Shown here: positions 12,560-25,080 of the stretch, one piece after another | How positions within the stretch are numbered: position 1 is the stretch's first letter | Layout: each line of letters starts with the position of its first letter | Source of the DNA: Harmothoe impar | Taxonomy: Eukaryota > Annelida > Polychaeta > Phyllodocida > Polynoidae | DNA length: 64,000 bases | Assembly: GCA_947462335.1 (NCBI GenBank) | Contig: OX381716.1 | Span: 7,946,861 to 8,010,860 of the forward strand | Direction of reading: 5' to 3' | Made by a program: the position numbers and the translations under genes | Notes under the pieces: generated by a model | Databases searched by the model: none | What the model was told of the DNA's origin: nothing | The model's input: the letters and a program-made list of their open reading frames with translations, nothing else

Positions 12560-13100
12560 CATTAAAAAAAAAAGATTACACATGGCATAGTTGATTTGGA
12601 TATGGGGAAAGCCACATTGATTTTTTTCCTTTTACATGAACTAATCAATCAATAATACATGCGGATGTATTTGAGAAACAATGAATGGCATGGTTGTATT
12701 TCATGAAAACTATCAGGCCAGAGAAGATTTTAAAGAAATCTCTATTATGAATAAAATATCTCCACTCTCTTAACTCACTTTGCTATCAAAAACCCTCTAT
12801 AAGATACATCCCACATACTACAGCACCATTCCCAATGGCATGAGGAAAATGCAACTCACAATTTGGGGAACGTCTGTTTGTAACCCAATCAGTGACCCCT
12901 TGCCTTGCATCCATTTCAATCTTTCATATTTTCGTAGCACTTATGTAATAAGCATTGAAATGTCATAAAATGGCCATTTGATATAATAATATTAATGACA
13001 AAAAGAATATATATTCATTCATGAACTTCCTCCAGAATCTCTATCAAACCCTCTTAACCCAACTACATTGGTCACAGCGGTAATATCCTTAATGCCAAAC
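12560..13100. other. Gene-free stretch
   Basis: No gene. The short ORF at 12,780-12,968 has no features. Confidence 0.45.
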
Positions 13101-13215
13101 TCATCAAAGACAATGAAACCGTCAGATATTAAAGAAAGGAGTCTGTACCGCCACATAGAAACTGTTAGCTTCACCTCTGTCATGATACCCTGAGGCTCTC
13201 TAGCAAATTCTTATT

Positions 13216-13634
13216 AGGCCTGTGTCCACTAGCATTTATCAGACCATTTGTCGTCCATTAAACGTGAATTTGAATACAAATAATATGAAATATAGATTTA
13301 ATCTCCCTGGACACAGGTGTACAACTACATTCTCAACTACAAAGATGGGAAAGTGGCTGTCAAAGATGGACGACAAAAGTGGGCATTTTTATATATGATA
13401 TATTTGATTCTAAGTGCATAAATTGGGTAATATTCTCTTTATTCTATTATAATAGCTTGATCATTAATGTCCCCAGGCAATGTGGAAGGTAATTGATCAC
13501 CTCTAGTGGACACCCTGTAGCTGTAATTAAAGTCGATGATTCAGAGGAATATATTCACCAAAATATATACATATTACTGGATGTCAAACTTGTGAAATCG
13601 TCCACTCTCCTTGCTGTATAATGGACACACACCT
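13216..13634. mobile_element. MITE family M2, copy 2
   Basis: The left end is AGGCCTGTGTCCA and the right end TGGACACACACCT (two mismatches to the inverted left end). It aligns end to end with copy 1 at 12,136-12,559 in direct orientation. The segmental-duplication partner at 53,160-53,185 reads straight across this point with no insert, which independently confirms the boundaries and shows that insertion came after the duplication. Confidence 0.88.
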
Positions 13635-14389
13635 AAAAGAAATCAAATGGGATGTCCGAATGTCTTGGTGTCCTATGCAGAAAGAACATCATATGAAGAT
13701 GTATAGCTTGTAGCCACAAGGCATGCCTGACCTCTGACACCTGCCGATCCATCATAGAAGACTCTCCCTCAGTAGTGCAGTGTAAGTAATTTAGATGAAC
13801 CCAATTCAGGGCTTTAAAAGGGAGCTAAATGCAGTGGAAGAGGTCAAGCATAGATGTGAAGCGTAATTGTATTTGCAGGCCATGTACAAAGGGCACTTAC
13901 ATCATCCATCATACTATATTAAATAAATAGTTGGAAGGGAGTGCTTAGGGTGGGATAGCATGGGGTAGTTTGGCGCATGAGGTTAGAGGTAGTTGGTAGG
14001 AAGTATTCTTAGTTCATGTGCAACCATATGTGAACCATATGCATGTGTATAACTCATTAAGCTACTCACCAAAATATGGTGTACTGCATGAGAAAGACAT
14101 AATCCCTAATTGAATTCAATGAAACGAAAAATAATACATTTATCTATCAGGCTATTATCACAGTACTTTGTAGATGCATCAAACCTGAATCATGACATAT
14201 AGATTCAACACCAAATGAGTATTTGTCAGTGCTGTATGAATGAATGATGCTGACAAAAAAGCATAACATTATATTGGTGAATGTATAAGTTAGTAGAAAA
14301 GAGAAGATTCAGGTTCTACTTGAACACAGATTCAAAGTTACAATGACGACACAGCTACTTTCCACCTCCCGCCCACTGTTAATGCATTC

Positions 14390-14527
14390 ACTGTATATCT
14401 GGCTCAAATGGCTGTGAGCTGAATTAAGAATCCTGACGCAAAGACCTTTTGTGATGACACGCCCCCAGACAGGATATTTCTGACAAAGCGTGCTCTCAAT
14501 AAAGGAATCACAATACACACCATGCAC
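14390..14527 (-). repeat. Inverted copy of the 8,985-9,130 repeat
   Basis: On the minus strand this repeats the phrase CATGGTGTGTATTGT and downstream sequence seen on the plus strand at 8,987-9,130. Translations of both show a similar MHGVYC start. Identity is low and both frames are short, so this is a repeat remnant rather than a gene. Confidence 0.55.
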
Positions 14528-16509
14528 TGGGTATGAAAATGAACATGGCAGTATCGAGGAGCTTTGTGGTATATTAGTTTAAAGCAGGTACATACATTTC
14601 AGAGCACGACAAACGTGTTGGATCTCTCGATAAACCTTTACAACTAAGTATTAAGTTGATGTCTCTGTACTTTGAGACTTTGAGACTTTTATTTGAAGCA
14701 ATTTTCTGGATGCTTGGCAAATCCTTTTGACATTGACATTTACAGTACACTGGTAAGTATCTTTCTTTTCTTGCAGATGTTCCTTCATATAGGTATGATT
14801 GGGTCTAAGATGTCCCATTGCCTAGCAGTTATTTACGCACCTTCAATTTTGGATTGATTACAAAATGTAATATGTAATGCAAAATGGATCTTACTTTAAG
14901 AGTTGATCCACTGACCCAAATCTGTCGGATCTGATGAATGTTCACAATGTTAAACCTATGGATGAATCTTGTGCAATCCAATGGATTTACGTCAGTAGAT
15001 TCACCCCTTTAATCAGAATACTTTCCTGTGTCCCAAATTGACATACCTGTAGCTGAACGAAGGCAGTAACTATTGGAACAGAAAACTCTTACCCTTTCCT
15101 CTATACACATTACTCCCCGGAGTGTGGGATGTCTTTAACCTTGATTACACCCAAATGAAGGTGTCGATAAGCAGGATAACCTGACTAGAATGTGCAAACA
15201 TTTCTACATTATATCTTGGCTTGGAACATCAATATCTCACAATAACCCTTAATCATTGAATACTTTCGACTAAATTACACATTCTCAATTAACCTCATAC
15301 TATACTTATAGATATAGTATGGAAGTATTTCCAAATAGCCAAATTGACCCTCAAGTTGTCAATATAAAATTATCTCTTTTGAGACTTTTTTACGCTTGAT
15401 CATTTTAATGTACTGAAATCATAAAGGGTGTAGAATGCACATGTCTTTTCAATTCAGATACAATCAAAAAGTGAAAGGAGGGAACGTTTACTCAGGCCAT
15501 CAATATTAGCTGATGATCTTCATAAATGTTGCAAGTGTGTGGACCTCATCAATCATATAAATCTACCATAGACCGTCACATAAGAACTGTAGTGTTGATC
15601 ATCATTTGCAACTAGCATTAGAGTAGGTACAGACAAGAGGTGTATGTGTAGACATAACTACAACTATGGTATCCAGAATGAGGCTGAGTGTCGGTGAGAG
15701 GAGACTGGTAACCAAGGTAACACACGTCCCACAAACACAGCACCGGGGGTCAACACATACTCTACACACATGTAGGCACAGAGGGGATAAGAAACACTGG
15801 AGGAGGGACATGAAGGATAAAATATCCCAATTGTAGTCTACTAACCGTTCAATGTTATGAAAATCCATGTTTTGCCAAAAGTACAATGTTCTCTTATATT
15901 TTTAGTGTGTTTTGGCCTTAATATTGCTTTAATCATTGCTAATGTCTCATTTGTTTCGAAAGAGAAAAGGACTTTTCATGAATTTTCCAGAGAATGGTGA
16001 CACATAGAAAATGTATGAAAATGTACCAAAAAGGGTTGGCATATCTGGGTAACATGCTGAATGTGACAAAGGTTGCAGGAGGTGAGTATTTAAGATATCA
16101 GGCTAAAAATTGACTAAGGCTTTAGGTTGATAACACCACACTGCAGTTATAATGTGTCTAGCTAGTTTAGACACATATTGTAGACACATGGTTGTCACAG
16201 TTATCACTGCAGCAGGCACAGGGAATTTGTAATTAACGGTAATGACTGTTGTAATGAAAAACCTAGCCCTGGGCAGCACGTGTTGGGTGTGGGACTGACT
16301 GTGTGTTAATGACTCTAACAGACAGATACAACAATAACATACCCTGATAGACACACGCAGGTGCATTTCAATTCATAATATTTGTGAGATGGGATACAAT
16401 GGCTGAACTGTGTGCAGCTACTTTAGACACTTACTACAGACACCAGGCACAAGGCTCTCATGGTTATCTACACAAAGAAAAGAAGTAGAATCACTGTTAC
16501 TCCCGACGT

Positions 16510-16666
16510 GATCACTGAGGTAACTCTCCCCAGGACTCTAACGTGACTCCTAAACATTAGCAGGACTCTAAAATAACTCTATAATGACTCTCTAATGACT
16601 CTGTTCTAAGACTCCCTAATGATTGGGAGTAACTTTAGAGTTGTGGGAAGAGTTACCTCAGTGATC
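16510..16666. mobile_element. Short MITE with ~32 bp terminal inverted repeats
   Basis: The left end GATCACTGAGGTAACTCT and the right end AGAGTTACCTCAGTGATC are exact complements over 18 bp, and the match continues with a few mismatches to about 32 bp. The middle contains several ACTCTAA/TGACTCT phrases. It is 157 bp long and non-coding. Confidence 0.88.
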
Positions 16667-17139
16667 GAGGCTGGAGTTTTTAACGAACCAATCTGTCAAA
16701 AACTGGTCACTAAGGCCCAAAAGCCCCTCACCACAATGCAAGCCTAATACCCATAATCCACCACAAATCTCCCATTAATAATTCCTCCAACACAATAATG
16801 TCAACAATGTTTTAACCTTCATTAGGAGAAACCCCTGTGAACCTGCATGTGTAATGCTCCCATCAGAGCCAAAAATCACGGCTAGTTTACACTACGACTA
16901 GTACCAGCACCAGGGGTGTGAAGTGGGATAGACCTAGGCTTAGCAAGTTTTAAAAACTTTTATTTGAGCAAAATCGATAATATCTATCAGCACTTATTTT
17001 AAATTGAGATAAAATAAAAAATAGTGGGATGAGAATGATCATGATTTGAACTGTAGACAACATTGAACACTTTTTTTCAAAATATGGTCACTATTTATAT
17101 TCTAAACACAGGCAATCTTTACACCCACCTGTTCATTTC

Positions 17140-17660
17140 TGGTGTTAGTCTTTTAAGTGAACTGCTGTGGCATATTTCTACCAACCTAGTGTGTTCACAT
17201 CTATAGGTGCAGGACCCCAGTGTAGGGCATGGTAATGTATAGGGGCAGAAGCCCAGTATAAGGCAAAGAAACCTATTGGTTAGGAAGTGTCAGGATGATG
17301 GAGCAGCCATTGACAAAGTGTCGCCTCTAACCATGCAGAGACTGCTATTGGCATATGTACTGAGGGCAGTTCAGGAGGTCGTTTAGATACTAATCTTTTA
17401 TCTTCTGTCACAGGATGTCTAGACTGCTCTGTAGAATTGTGCTATTGCTGCCAGTCCCAGTGGGAATGTAAAGAAATGGCAAGATTATAATTATTACCTT
17501 CCTGACAGCATATCCCCAAAAAGAGATAGAGAGGAAATTGTGAACTCTTGGTTTGAATGCTGCTGCGCTGATGGCAGCAAGATTTTTTCTTTCCAGAACT
17601 TTTTTGTATTACCACCAAATGCTGTAAGCAGCCTCTTAGTGAACACAAAGTTGGTGTAAT
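17140..17660. repeat. Dispersed repeat R1, copy 1
   Basis: This block aligns with 42,000-42,435 and 62,120-62,660. All share GTCAGGATGATGGAGCAGCC-like sequence, a GTCGCCTCTAACC-type phrase, GACTGCTCTGTAGAA and a final TTACTACCACCA-type segment. The minus-strand ORFs here (up to 119 codons, 17,494-17,853) are not preserved in the other copies. Confidence 0.8.
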
Positions 17661-19600
17661 CACAAGCTATGGCTAGAAGATGTTTATATCCGTGTAAATC
17701 TAATATGTTATTATTCCCAGAGGTCTCTTGAGGTAGTTTTTCATCCCAACGCCATTTTTTTTCTTTTTCGACTTCAAACATAGAGAAAACAGACAGCTGC
17801 CTGTATACCCTGTTATTGTCCCCATTCCAGAACAGCAACATTTTGCAATACAAAATACCAAATAACTAACTGGCAGAGTTGTAACTTGTCCTCTTTCCAT
17901 ACAAAATATGCATGGGAATTAGGAAACTTATTATTGTTAAAATATAATCTGATTTCCCATGCCATGCATGTCAAATATTGTAGAATCTGAAACAATGTTG
18001 CCCGCCGCTACCACTCTCCATCATTAAGAATTGAAAAAAAAACCTCCATAAAACACTAGAAGCTCCTGGCCTAAGGGGCCCTTCAGTCTAGCTTTCACGC
18101 TGAAAGTTAGGATTCAACCAGAATAAGACCAAAAAAGATAGCTGTATCAGAATATTTGGTATCAACTGAAAACTACATCTGGCTAGTGCAGGCTGTGGCT
18201 TCTACGTAAGCATTTGCAGTACATGTAGCATACATTACATAGCGGAGACAAACTTAAGTAGCTCTACAGGATAGCTTACACGGTAAATGGAGTGAAGCCA
18301 TTGTAGAGCATTATATATAATATAAAGGGCATAATGTTTCTTTGATGGTAAAGGAATTTATTCCCTTCCCTGTACCACTTCTCGTGATCTGTTAACAGCA
18401 ACTTTGTAGCAATAAGGTTAGGTTACATGAGGAACATAACAAAGCCTGTAGTAATATGGTTCATGGCACGTTGTGTTACAATGAAAGCCGACATGTTTTT
18501 CAAAGTGCTGATCTACTGTTGCAATTGTGAGCCGAAAATTCTATTTTCTTATGAAGGTTGAAACTGTAAAGTACTAATGTGTGCGTGTTTTCATTCGGGG
18601 GCGGGAGTAATTTGAGCATGCACTCCAAAATCAGCAAATTGAGCCTAAATCTGATAGTAAGTTAATTAGTTTTTGGACCCTAATCATGGGACTATGTCAC
18701 TTAAATAAAGAAAAGTGGTTTATTTTAGTCTTTAGTGTGACACTTGTATCTACTATTTGTTATATCAGCCTAATTTGAGAGTTTGTCATATTCCTTTCCA
18801 AAAAGAACTTGCCAAACTCAAACCCCTGACCATTCCTGTATTGTAAACATGTAGATCCTACCAGTATGGAGTCTCCTGTAGTCCAAAACTGGTCAACCAC
18901 AAATCCCCATCACACATGAATCATTGCAGCTTTCTCATTCTAAGTCCCCAGGCAACATCCTATCCACCTCTTCCTGACTTATTTGCAGAGGTAAAACTGT
19001 GCTGGGTTCTGTCCCTGCAGGGCTTGATATCTCCATGATTCTATAGCTTGGGTAGCAGAGCAGCACTTGTACCATTCTCACTGCCCCTGGGCTACAATAT
19101 GATCTATGCATACACCTACTGCTGGTAACATTTTGGTATTGGGTGCATCTCATTTCTTACAGTTTGGTTGATTTTTTTATGACTATTAACCAGTTAGATC
19201 AACCTTAAGCAGAAATCATGTATATCAGATAGGACAATGAACAAAATATATTTCAAAACATTCTCTAAACATATTGGTGTATAGAGGGCCTAGGACTAAT
19301 AACACAGCCTGAAGCCTGCATCATCCCAAAACAATCTGTCACGTTATCAGTCTGCAATATCCCCCCATCACACTTTTGAACTTGCCCAAATGCCCAATGA
19401 CAACTTTGGATACTAGATAGATCTATCTTTCCATTCTCTCTCCCCAGCAGCATTTTGTTCCATTTGACATGTTATTTTCAGAGAGAAAACCACCCTCATT
19501 TGTGGGGTATGATTGCCTTGCAGGATATGATAGCCCCGTGACCCTGCAGCTTGCCTTGTAAGGGGGTGGCCTTATTCCAATTCTGGCTGCTTGTTAGAAA

Positions 19601-20987
19601 CAATAAGATTGTTTGCTCACAAAAGGTAGTAATGCTACAATCAATTGCTTTCTTACTTTGAGATGATATCTTTTTTAATATAGTGGAGACAAACAGTCAA
19701 ATTAAGACCTTAAGGTCTTGAACCTGTTTCCAACCTGTCCCAAACCCATCCCTGGACCTAACCTGAAGTGTGTCCGGACCCTCTCACGGACCTGTAATGA
19801 TTCCACTATTGATTATGTCAACATATTGTGATCTTACAGTCCTGAACCTTTTTGGCTGTTGTAAGCAGGACTAAAAAATGAAAGACTTGTTATTTGATAT
19901 CAAAGCAGAACCAGCTTTGTTGATTTTATCTTAACATTAGCAGTATCGGTTTTTGGGTGCTACATATATGCAGTATTGGTTTAATAGTCATACTACAGAT
20001 ATGCAGCACCAGCAAAGGAAAGGGTTAAGCGCCGCAGTGCTTATAGATTTTGAGGTTCCATCAGAGATTACTCAGACCACAAGCTCTGCTTGGAGAGTGT
20101 CCTTACACAGGTCCTGATGTCCCTCTAAGGGCCTCTCCTTATGGACCCTGCATGTGGCACTAGGACCTTTTTACTACCCTTCAGTGGATACCATAGGCTA
20201 TAGGATGAGTTAGTTGGTAAGGCAGGAGCATGGAAGGCTAAGGGTTAAAGCTAAGGGATCTGTAGAATAAGATCTTGGAGCGATGAAAAGTGGAAAGGAT
20301 GTAGTTGTCCTTAGAGATATGATGACTGGGTAAGAGCTGAATGGGTCTCAGCAGAGGGTAGTTGTTATTGGAAAGGGGGAGCAGATGAAAGGTGTGGGCA
20401 GTCTGCTGTTGATCTAGTTTCTTGAAGTTCACAGTTGAAGTTTATTACTTAAGGTCAATACCAGGGTCAAGGAAGAACCAGCTAAGCATTTCTCATCAAG
20501 GGATACATTAGAAAGGAAATTCATTTATATTTACTCTATTAGAGATCATGGGAGTCAAATGAGGTTTGACTGTCAGTAGAAGTAAGATTATTTGAATTGC
20601 AGAAGTCTTGCCCTTCATATCTGTGTTTTAATGTCCAAGTTTGAAGGTTTTTATTACTTATCATCCTTTTACAGTGACATTGATTGATAGGGGTAACCGA
20701 TATGAATGAAAAAAAAGAAATTAGAGAATCAAGTTGTGGCAATGTTCCAGAGATCTGTATCACAAGCTTTAAAGATATCTTGACAATGAACTAAAGAACT
20801 CTGCTTTACATGAATAGAAATACTGAAGAATACAAAAGTTTGGTCCTGTCATGTGTGTCAACTACCTAAGGGATTATTTTAGGAGTTAGCGAGAGCACCC
20901 TTCAGTCAGCCCACTTCATATTCATCATATTTTGTCTCTGAGAGAAAAAAGTTTCTTCTCAACTTCCTCAGTTTCTGTTACCTTGAT
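19601..20987. other. Gene-free stretch with a repeat copy
   Basis: 20,060-20,235 is the MITE-free partner of 11,180-11,640. The remainder up to the Ngaro element has no coding signal. Confidence 0.55.
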
Positions 20988-21071
20988 AACTAGTGGGTCT
21001 CGGTCTAGGGTGGATGAATGAAGTGATACAGAACACATATGTGGCTATCGAGGCGTATTTGTTCTACCGCC
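20988..21071 (-). repeat. Ngaro terminal repeat B2
   Basis: 84 bp direct copy of B1 at 21,271-21,354, with two differences. Begins AACTAGTGGGTCTCGG on the plus strand. It marks the outer 3' end of the element. Confidence 0.9.
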
Positions 21072-21106
21072 TAATTAATTTTATTAATGAATAAAGAGAA
21101 AAAAAA

Positions 21107-21272
21107 AAGTGAGCCGTGCGTGCCCGGCTAGTTCCTATGTCAGTGTGACTGGTCAGCGCCAGCCACCACTCAGGTGAGGGGAGGTTAGCCCACCTGGTGG
21201 GCACAGTAGTAGTAGTCTTGCAACAGTCACACGTCCCAGTTATAGTGCACACACCGGTGTGTGCTACAATAA
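21107..21272 (-). repeat. Ngaro repeat A2
   Basis: About 166 bp direct copy of A1 (26,716-26,882), differing at about one site (GGTGGGC against GGTGAGC). It joins B1 directly, giving the B1-A2-B2 composite 3' end. Confidence 0.92.
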
Positions 21273-21354
21273 CTAGTGGGTCTCGGTCTAGGGTGGATGA
21301 ATGAAGTGATACAGAACACATATGTGGCTATTGAGGCGTATTTGTTTTACCGCC
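21271..21354 (-). repeat. Ngaro repeat B1
   Basis: 84 bp repeat of B2. It lies immediately after the tyrosine recombinase stop on the minus strand and overlaps A2 by the two bases AA. Confidence 0.92.
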
Positions 21355-21382
21355 CACCACCCAAGACGAGGCGAGTAAGTCA

Positions 21383-22504
21383 TTAGATGAAACGAGATAA
21401 ACATTTGGATACATAATTGTCCTTTGAATGCCTTGTGTGCTTGTCTGAGCTCAAGTAGAGAAGAACTGATAAGGACTTCCAGTCCCCGTATATTCGGATG
21501 TCATGGAGAGGTAGGCCTATCCTGCTTAGGAAAGTAGCACTGCCCCTTTTCAGGCTGTGAGAGCCATAGTAGCCATGTAGGCCAGCTGACTTGCAGGAAG
21601 CTCTGAGTTTGTTCATGTACCACAGATATGACGGAGCTTTAGTAGAACCGGGAGCGCACAGCAACGGTCCTTTTGAGGGGAAAGCCCTCCTGTATCTCCC
21701 GATCCACTGCACTGGGCACAAAGGAGTGTCTGCCTTTACTACTGGGATCACTATCTCCCTTTCCTGATACTGAATAGTCTTTGAAGACCTGATGGTGACG
21801 TCACATCCATATGATGTCATGATTACGTCTGCATCCTGCAGGGTATGAGGGGAACTAGTAACAAGCCCTTTCCTCAGGAGGCACCTGAAACTGATTGTAA
21901 CTAGACACCAAAATAAAAGATCCCATGAGTCCTTCATAGATAGCACTGAAAATATTCTCAGAAGGTCGTCTGGCATCAGAGGATCCACCTGAGTGGTAGT
22001 ATCCCCCAACAGTCTACGTGCTCCCAGCAACGTGCACTTAACTACAAACGATCCTTTTGCTGGGGATTCAACACCAAACCATTGGTGAAGGGTCCAAACT
22101 GCACTGACGTAGTTTGTGATTGAGGAATATTTGAAGGTGAATGTCAGGAAGGAGATATACAAGCACATAACTTCAATTGTAGCCGGGATTGGTTTAAAGT
22201 GTTGAACTTCGCAGAAATCCAGGAACTTCTTCCATTGTGATTCACGTGTACGCCACGTCGCCTCAGACCAACATAACGTCTTTAGGTCGGTCCACCTTGA
22301 AGCCAGATCTGACTCTAGAATCACAACATATAGAGAACACTTCATGTAATGATGAACAGGTGTTGATGTGCTTTGTGGCAGGTAGGCGTGACAGGGAGTC
22401 AGCAAGACAATTCTCATAAGTAGGAACTCTCTTAGGAATAATATAAATATTCTGAAAGACACACCGCCAGAAAATTTCCCTGATCCAATGCATACAGTTA
22501 ACAT
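21383..22504 (-). CDS. Ngaro tyrosine recombinase (YR)
   Basis: An intact frame of 373 codons. The recombinase itself probably begins near residue 54-70 (ASRWTDLKTLCWSEATWR), because the first ~50 residues overlap the end of the RNase H frame. The N-terminal SAM-like core-binding part has WKKFLDFC and ITNYVSAVWTLHQW. Catalytic-domain marks are the first Arg in FRCLLRKG, the HxxR box in SHSLKRGSATF, the GDWKS motif, and the likely nucleophile Tyr in VLLYLS. In this order the YR integrates the circular cDNA without making a target duplication. No break is seen in this gene, unlike its neighbours. True start is uncertain; -1 frameshifting or re-initiation from the RT frame is possible. Confidence 0.92.
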   Translation of the reverse strand: MLTVCIGSGKFSGGVSFRIFILFLREFLLMRIVLLTPCHAYLPQSTSTPVHHYMKCSLYVVILESDLASRWTDLKTLCWSEATWRTRESQWKKFLDFCEVQHFKPIPATIEVMCLYISFLTFTFKYSSITNYVSAVWTLHQWFGVESPAKGSFVVKCTLLGARRLLGDTTTQVDPLMPDDLLRIFSVLSMKDSWDLLFWCLVTISFRCLLRKGLVTSSPHTLQDADVIMTSYGCDVTIRSSKTIQYQEREIVIPVVKADTPLCPVQWIGRYRRAFPSKGPLLCAPGSTKAPSYLWYMNKLRASCKSAGLHGYYGSHSLKRGSATFLSRIGLPLHDIRIYGDWKSLSVLLYLSSDKHTRHSKDNYVSKCLSRFI

Positions 22505-23447
22505 TTTTTGAGCGGCCTGTGGCCAACATTGCTTCTACCTGGGTGTTATCAGTGTACAAAATTAGGCACATATTACGGTAGAAATAACCCCAATGTATGA
22601 GTACGCTCAGGACCGGCCACAGCTCCTCCACATTGATTTGATCATCAAACATTGCGCCTGACATAGGAGGGGGAACATGATGTGGGCAGACTGCGTCCAT
22701 GTCCGTGTCACTAGCTTCATCCTTCCCGGTAGATTCTTTCTTCCACATACCGTATAGAACGGTAGAAGGTGATGCAGCTCCAAATCCTGTATCTGAAGAG
22801 TCCGTATAAACCTCCACTGTGTCACTATGTGGTAAAATAACTTTTGCTCGCCCGTTGAACCACACCAGGAAGCTCTGCCACCACTTAAGGTCGTCTTTGT
22901 AGAGAGATGACAGAGACAGTCTCCTTTTGCCCGCCGTAGCCTTCAGGAGGTTGAAGAGACGCCTAGTGAAAGTCCTACCACCTTTCACAACTGATGAACA
23001 GTGTTATAGGAGACCTGTTACACTTTCCAGGTCTTTCCTAAAACACCAAGTCTTGCCCACTAGGTCAGACACCGCCTTTTGTGCCTTTTTGATTTTTTTC
23101 CGCTGGAAGCCTCAATTCCATTTCAAGCAAGTCAATTTCAATTCCTAGATAGGTTACCAGATTAGATAGGCTGGTAGCCTTTTTCCAGTTCAGCATGAAG
23201 CCCATATGCCTCAGCACGTTCATGAGCAGACCCTGATTACTTTGACATGTGGCAAAATCATGTCCATACACGTAGAAGTCATCAAGATAATTGATTACCG
23301 GTACTCCAAACCGGATATAACGACGAACAAAATCAGTGACAGCATTGAATATGCCACAGGCACTCCGGATACCGAAGCACATGCAATTGTCTTCGTACCA
23401 ATCTTTACCATTCCCACAGTCCCACTGGAATCCACAGAACTGTCTAT
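22263..23447 (-). pseudogene. Ngaro reverse transcriptase (C-terminal part) and RNase H, broken
   Basis: This is the second half of the pol frame, downstream of the MITE. It contains the RT catalytic box YLDD (23,289-23,278) in VINYLDDFYVYG and the following LRLPAEK segment. The RNase H domain has TDSSDTGFGA, ILYTDN and the NCLADSLSR C-terminal motif. Two lesions lie between RT and RNase H: a frame change at a run of seven T on the plus strand (23,093-23,099) and an in-frame TAA at 23,006-23,004. The YR frame starts inside its 3' end. Fusion order RT then RNase H then YR fits Ngaro. Confidence 0.88.
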
Positions 23448-23903
23448 GGCTCACTCTCACCAAATCAGTGCAACTAAAAAAGTGACGTACATGATCGGCG
23501 GACGTACATGATCGGCGGACGTACATGATTGGCAAAGTCCAAAATCCGTCTTTTACCCCCTGCACTACGATGTTTAACTCTCCCAACCATACCTACAGGC
23601 AGGTCACATGACGTACATGATCGGCATTGAAATGTCATTTAAAATACTCTTACTAGAATCATTTACACATTTAAACCATTTTAAATACCAATACAGACAT
23701 TATATGAACACCTTGGTAAGGTTTACTTATGTTATATGATGATCAGAAAGACTGGGGCAGTCAATAATCACCGATCATGTACGTCACCGATCATGTACGT
23801 CACCGATCATGTACGTCACCGATCATGTACGTCCACCGATCATGTACGTCCACTGATCATGTACGTCACTTTTTTAGTTGCACTGATTTGGTGAGAGTGA
23901 GCC
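23448..23903. mobile_element. 456 bp MITE inside the Ngaro RT, with iterated subterminal repeats
   Basis: Terminal inverted repeats of about 49 bp begin GGCTCACTCTCACCAAATCA and are perfect between the two ends. Inside lie iterated 16-17 bp units based on GACGTACATGATCGG: about four on the left and six inverted units on the right. A 4 bp target duplication, CTAT, flanks it (23,444-23,447 and 23,904-23,907). No ORF of substance. The family is unassigned: long inverted ends with a 4 bp duplication fit several DNA transposon superfamilies. Confidence 0.92.
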
Positions 23904-25080
23904 CTATTAGAAGGGTGGATATTGATACTTCTGTAGGCAGCACTGATGTCCACTACAGCACCCATGCCTCCTTGATCAGATATAGACACAGCGTCTTCTG
24001 CGGTAGAGTAGGAGAATTTACGAGTAGTAGAGTGCATGAAGTCATTTATACTCGAATGTGGCCTTGAACAATCAGTGATGCATCTAACCTTCCCATCAGC
24101 CCTTCTAATAGCACCAAGAGCATGTACACATTTGGGAGGGTCGCTGACTCGAGTCACCTTCTGACTGTTTAATTCATCCAATACGGTGGCAGTCAGCTCT
24201 GTCGCTGCGTCTTCAACACTACCGTAATTCACACAAGTGTATTTCAATTCACAGTCAGAGTCCAGGATATTAAATCCCTGACATATGCCGGTGATAATGA
24301 ACAGGTCGTCTGGAGAGGGTGAGTCATCTTTGCTGCACATAGCTGCGCAGCGACAAGGCCTCAGCTGGGTCTTCACGTCGTTCAAAATGTACACACAGCT
24401 GCAGGTCCCGACAAAACAGTCTTCAAACAGCGGCATGTGTGTGTCTGAGGATACCTGAACACACATCACGTAGCCGGCAGACGCCCTTATTTGCTGACAG
24501 GTGTTAGAACCGCAATCAAATACATAGTTTATGCGGAATTTCGTATCATAGTCTGATGGAGTGACCGACAAGGCCACGTTGGTTGTGTGTACATCGCCAT
24601 TTTGTATCCCATCGTGCCTTGCGGTGCTTCGGCGCCCGAAGTCGGCCGAATCGTACCCGAAGTTTGCCGAGACGCCATTTTCACAACTAACTTCCGACGG
24701 GAGACCATTATTCGACTTATAAATGTCATTGTCTACTACACAATTATGGGCTGATTGTATGTAACTCAAATTACCATCAACCACCAGTTTTTGAAATAAG
24801 TCCCCGCGCTCGGGAATGATCGTGGACACTCGGAGACAACATGGCGGCATGGAGGGACGGCCGCCGTCTTGCCAGGCTGATTGCAATCAAAACAATCCAC
24901 ATTACTGCCGCCATCATGTGTTGAGTGGCTGTCTATAATTGCCATATTAGTGGGCGACTCCGCCTTGCATGAGAGGACATTAAATTGCCCGGTGATGCTC
25001 CCGGGCAGGGCGTCTACAGTCGTGAAGAGGGGCGAGTCGCCAGCCGGACTCTTCAACATACCATAGACTTGCACCTGGCT
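23904..25080 (-). pseudogene. Ngaro pol N-terminal part (pre-RT and RT first half), interrupted
   Basis: The first half of pol follows the Gag stop at once and in the same frame (TAG at 25,083-25,081, then open codons; first GTG at 25,074, first ATG about 25,059). A frame change occurs around 24,788-24,792, a run of five T on the plus strand. From there the frame runs through a Cys-rich pre-RT region into the RT, with KVRCITDCSRPHSSIND and the first catalytic Asp in GAVVDISAAYR (near 23,950). It is cut by the MITE right after the IHPSN segment. The other half is at 22,263-23,447. Confidence 0.87.

Larger units (their letters stand above)
13101..19600. repeat. Segmental duplication, copy A
   Basis: This region matches 53,050-60,520 in the same order and orientation at separate anchors: 13,115-13,200 with 53,055-53,155; 13,640-13,945 with 53,180-53,470; 15,655-15,790 with 54,955-55,085; 16,120-16,350 with 57,800-57,985; 18,820-19,155 with 58,980-59,260; 19,385-19,565 with 60,345-60,520. 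Between anchors the copies have diverged or carry insertions. No coding function is seen in either copy. Confidence 0.85.

Noticed and set aside
17494..17853. 119-codon minus-strand ORF
   Set aside because: It lies partly in dispersed repeat R1, is not open in the other two copies, and has no recognisable motif.
23777..24067. ORFs with repeated MYV/DHVRH strings near the Ngaro RT
   Set aside because: They are translations of the iterons in the inserted MITE.
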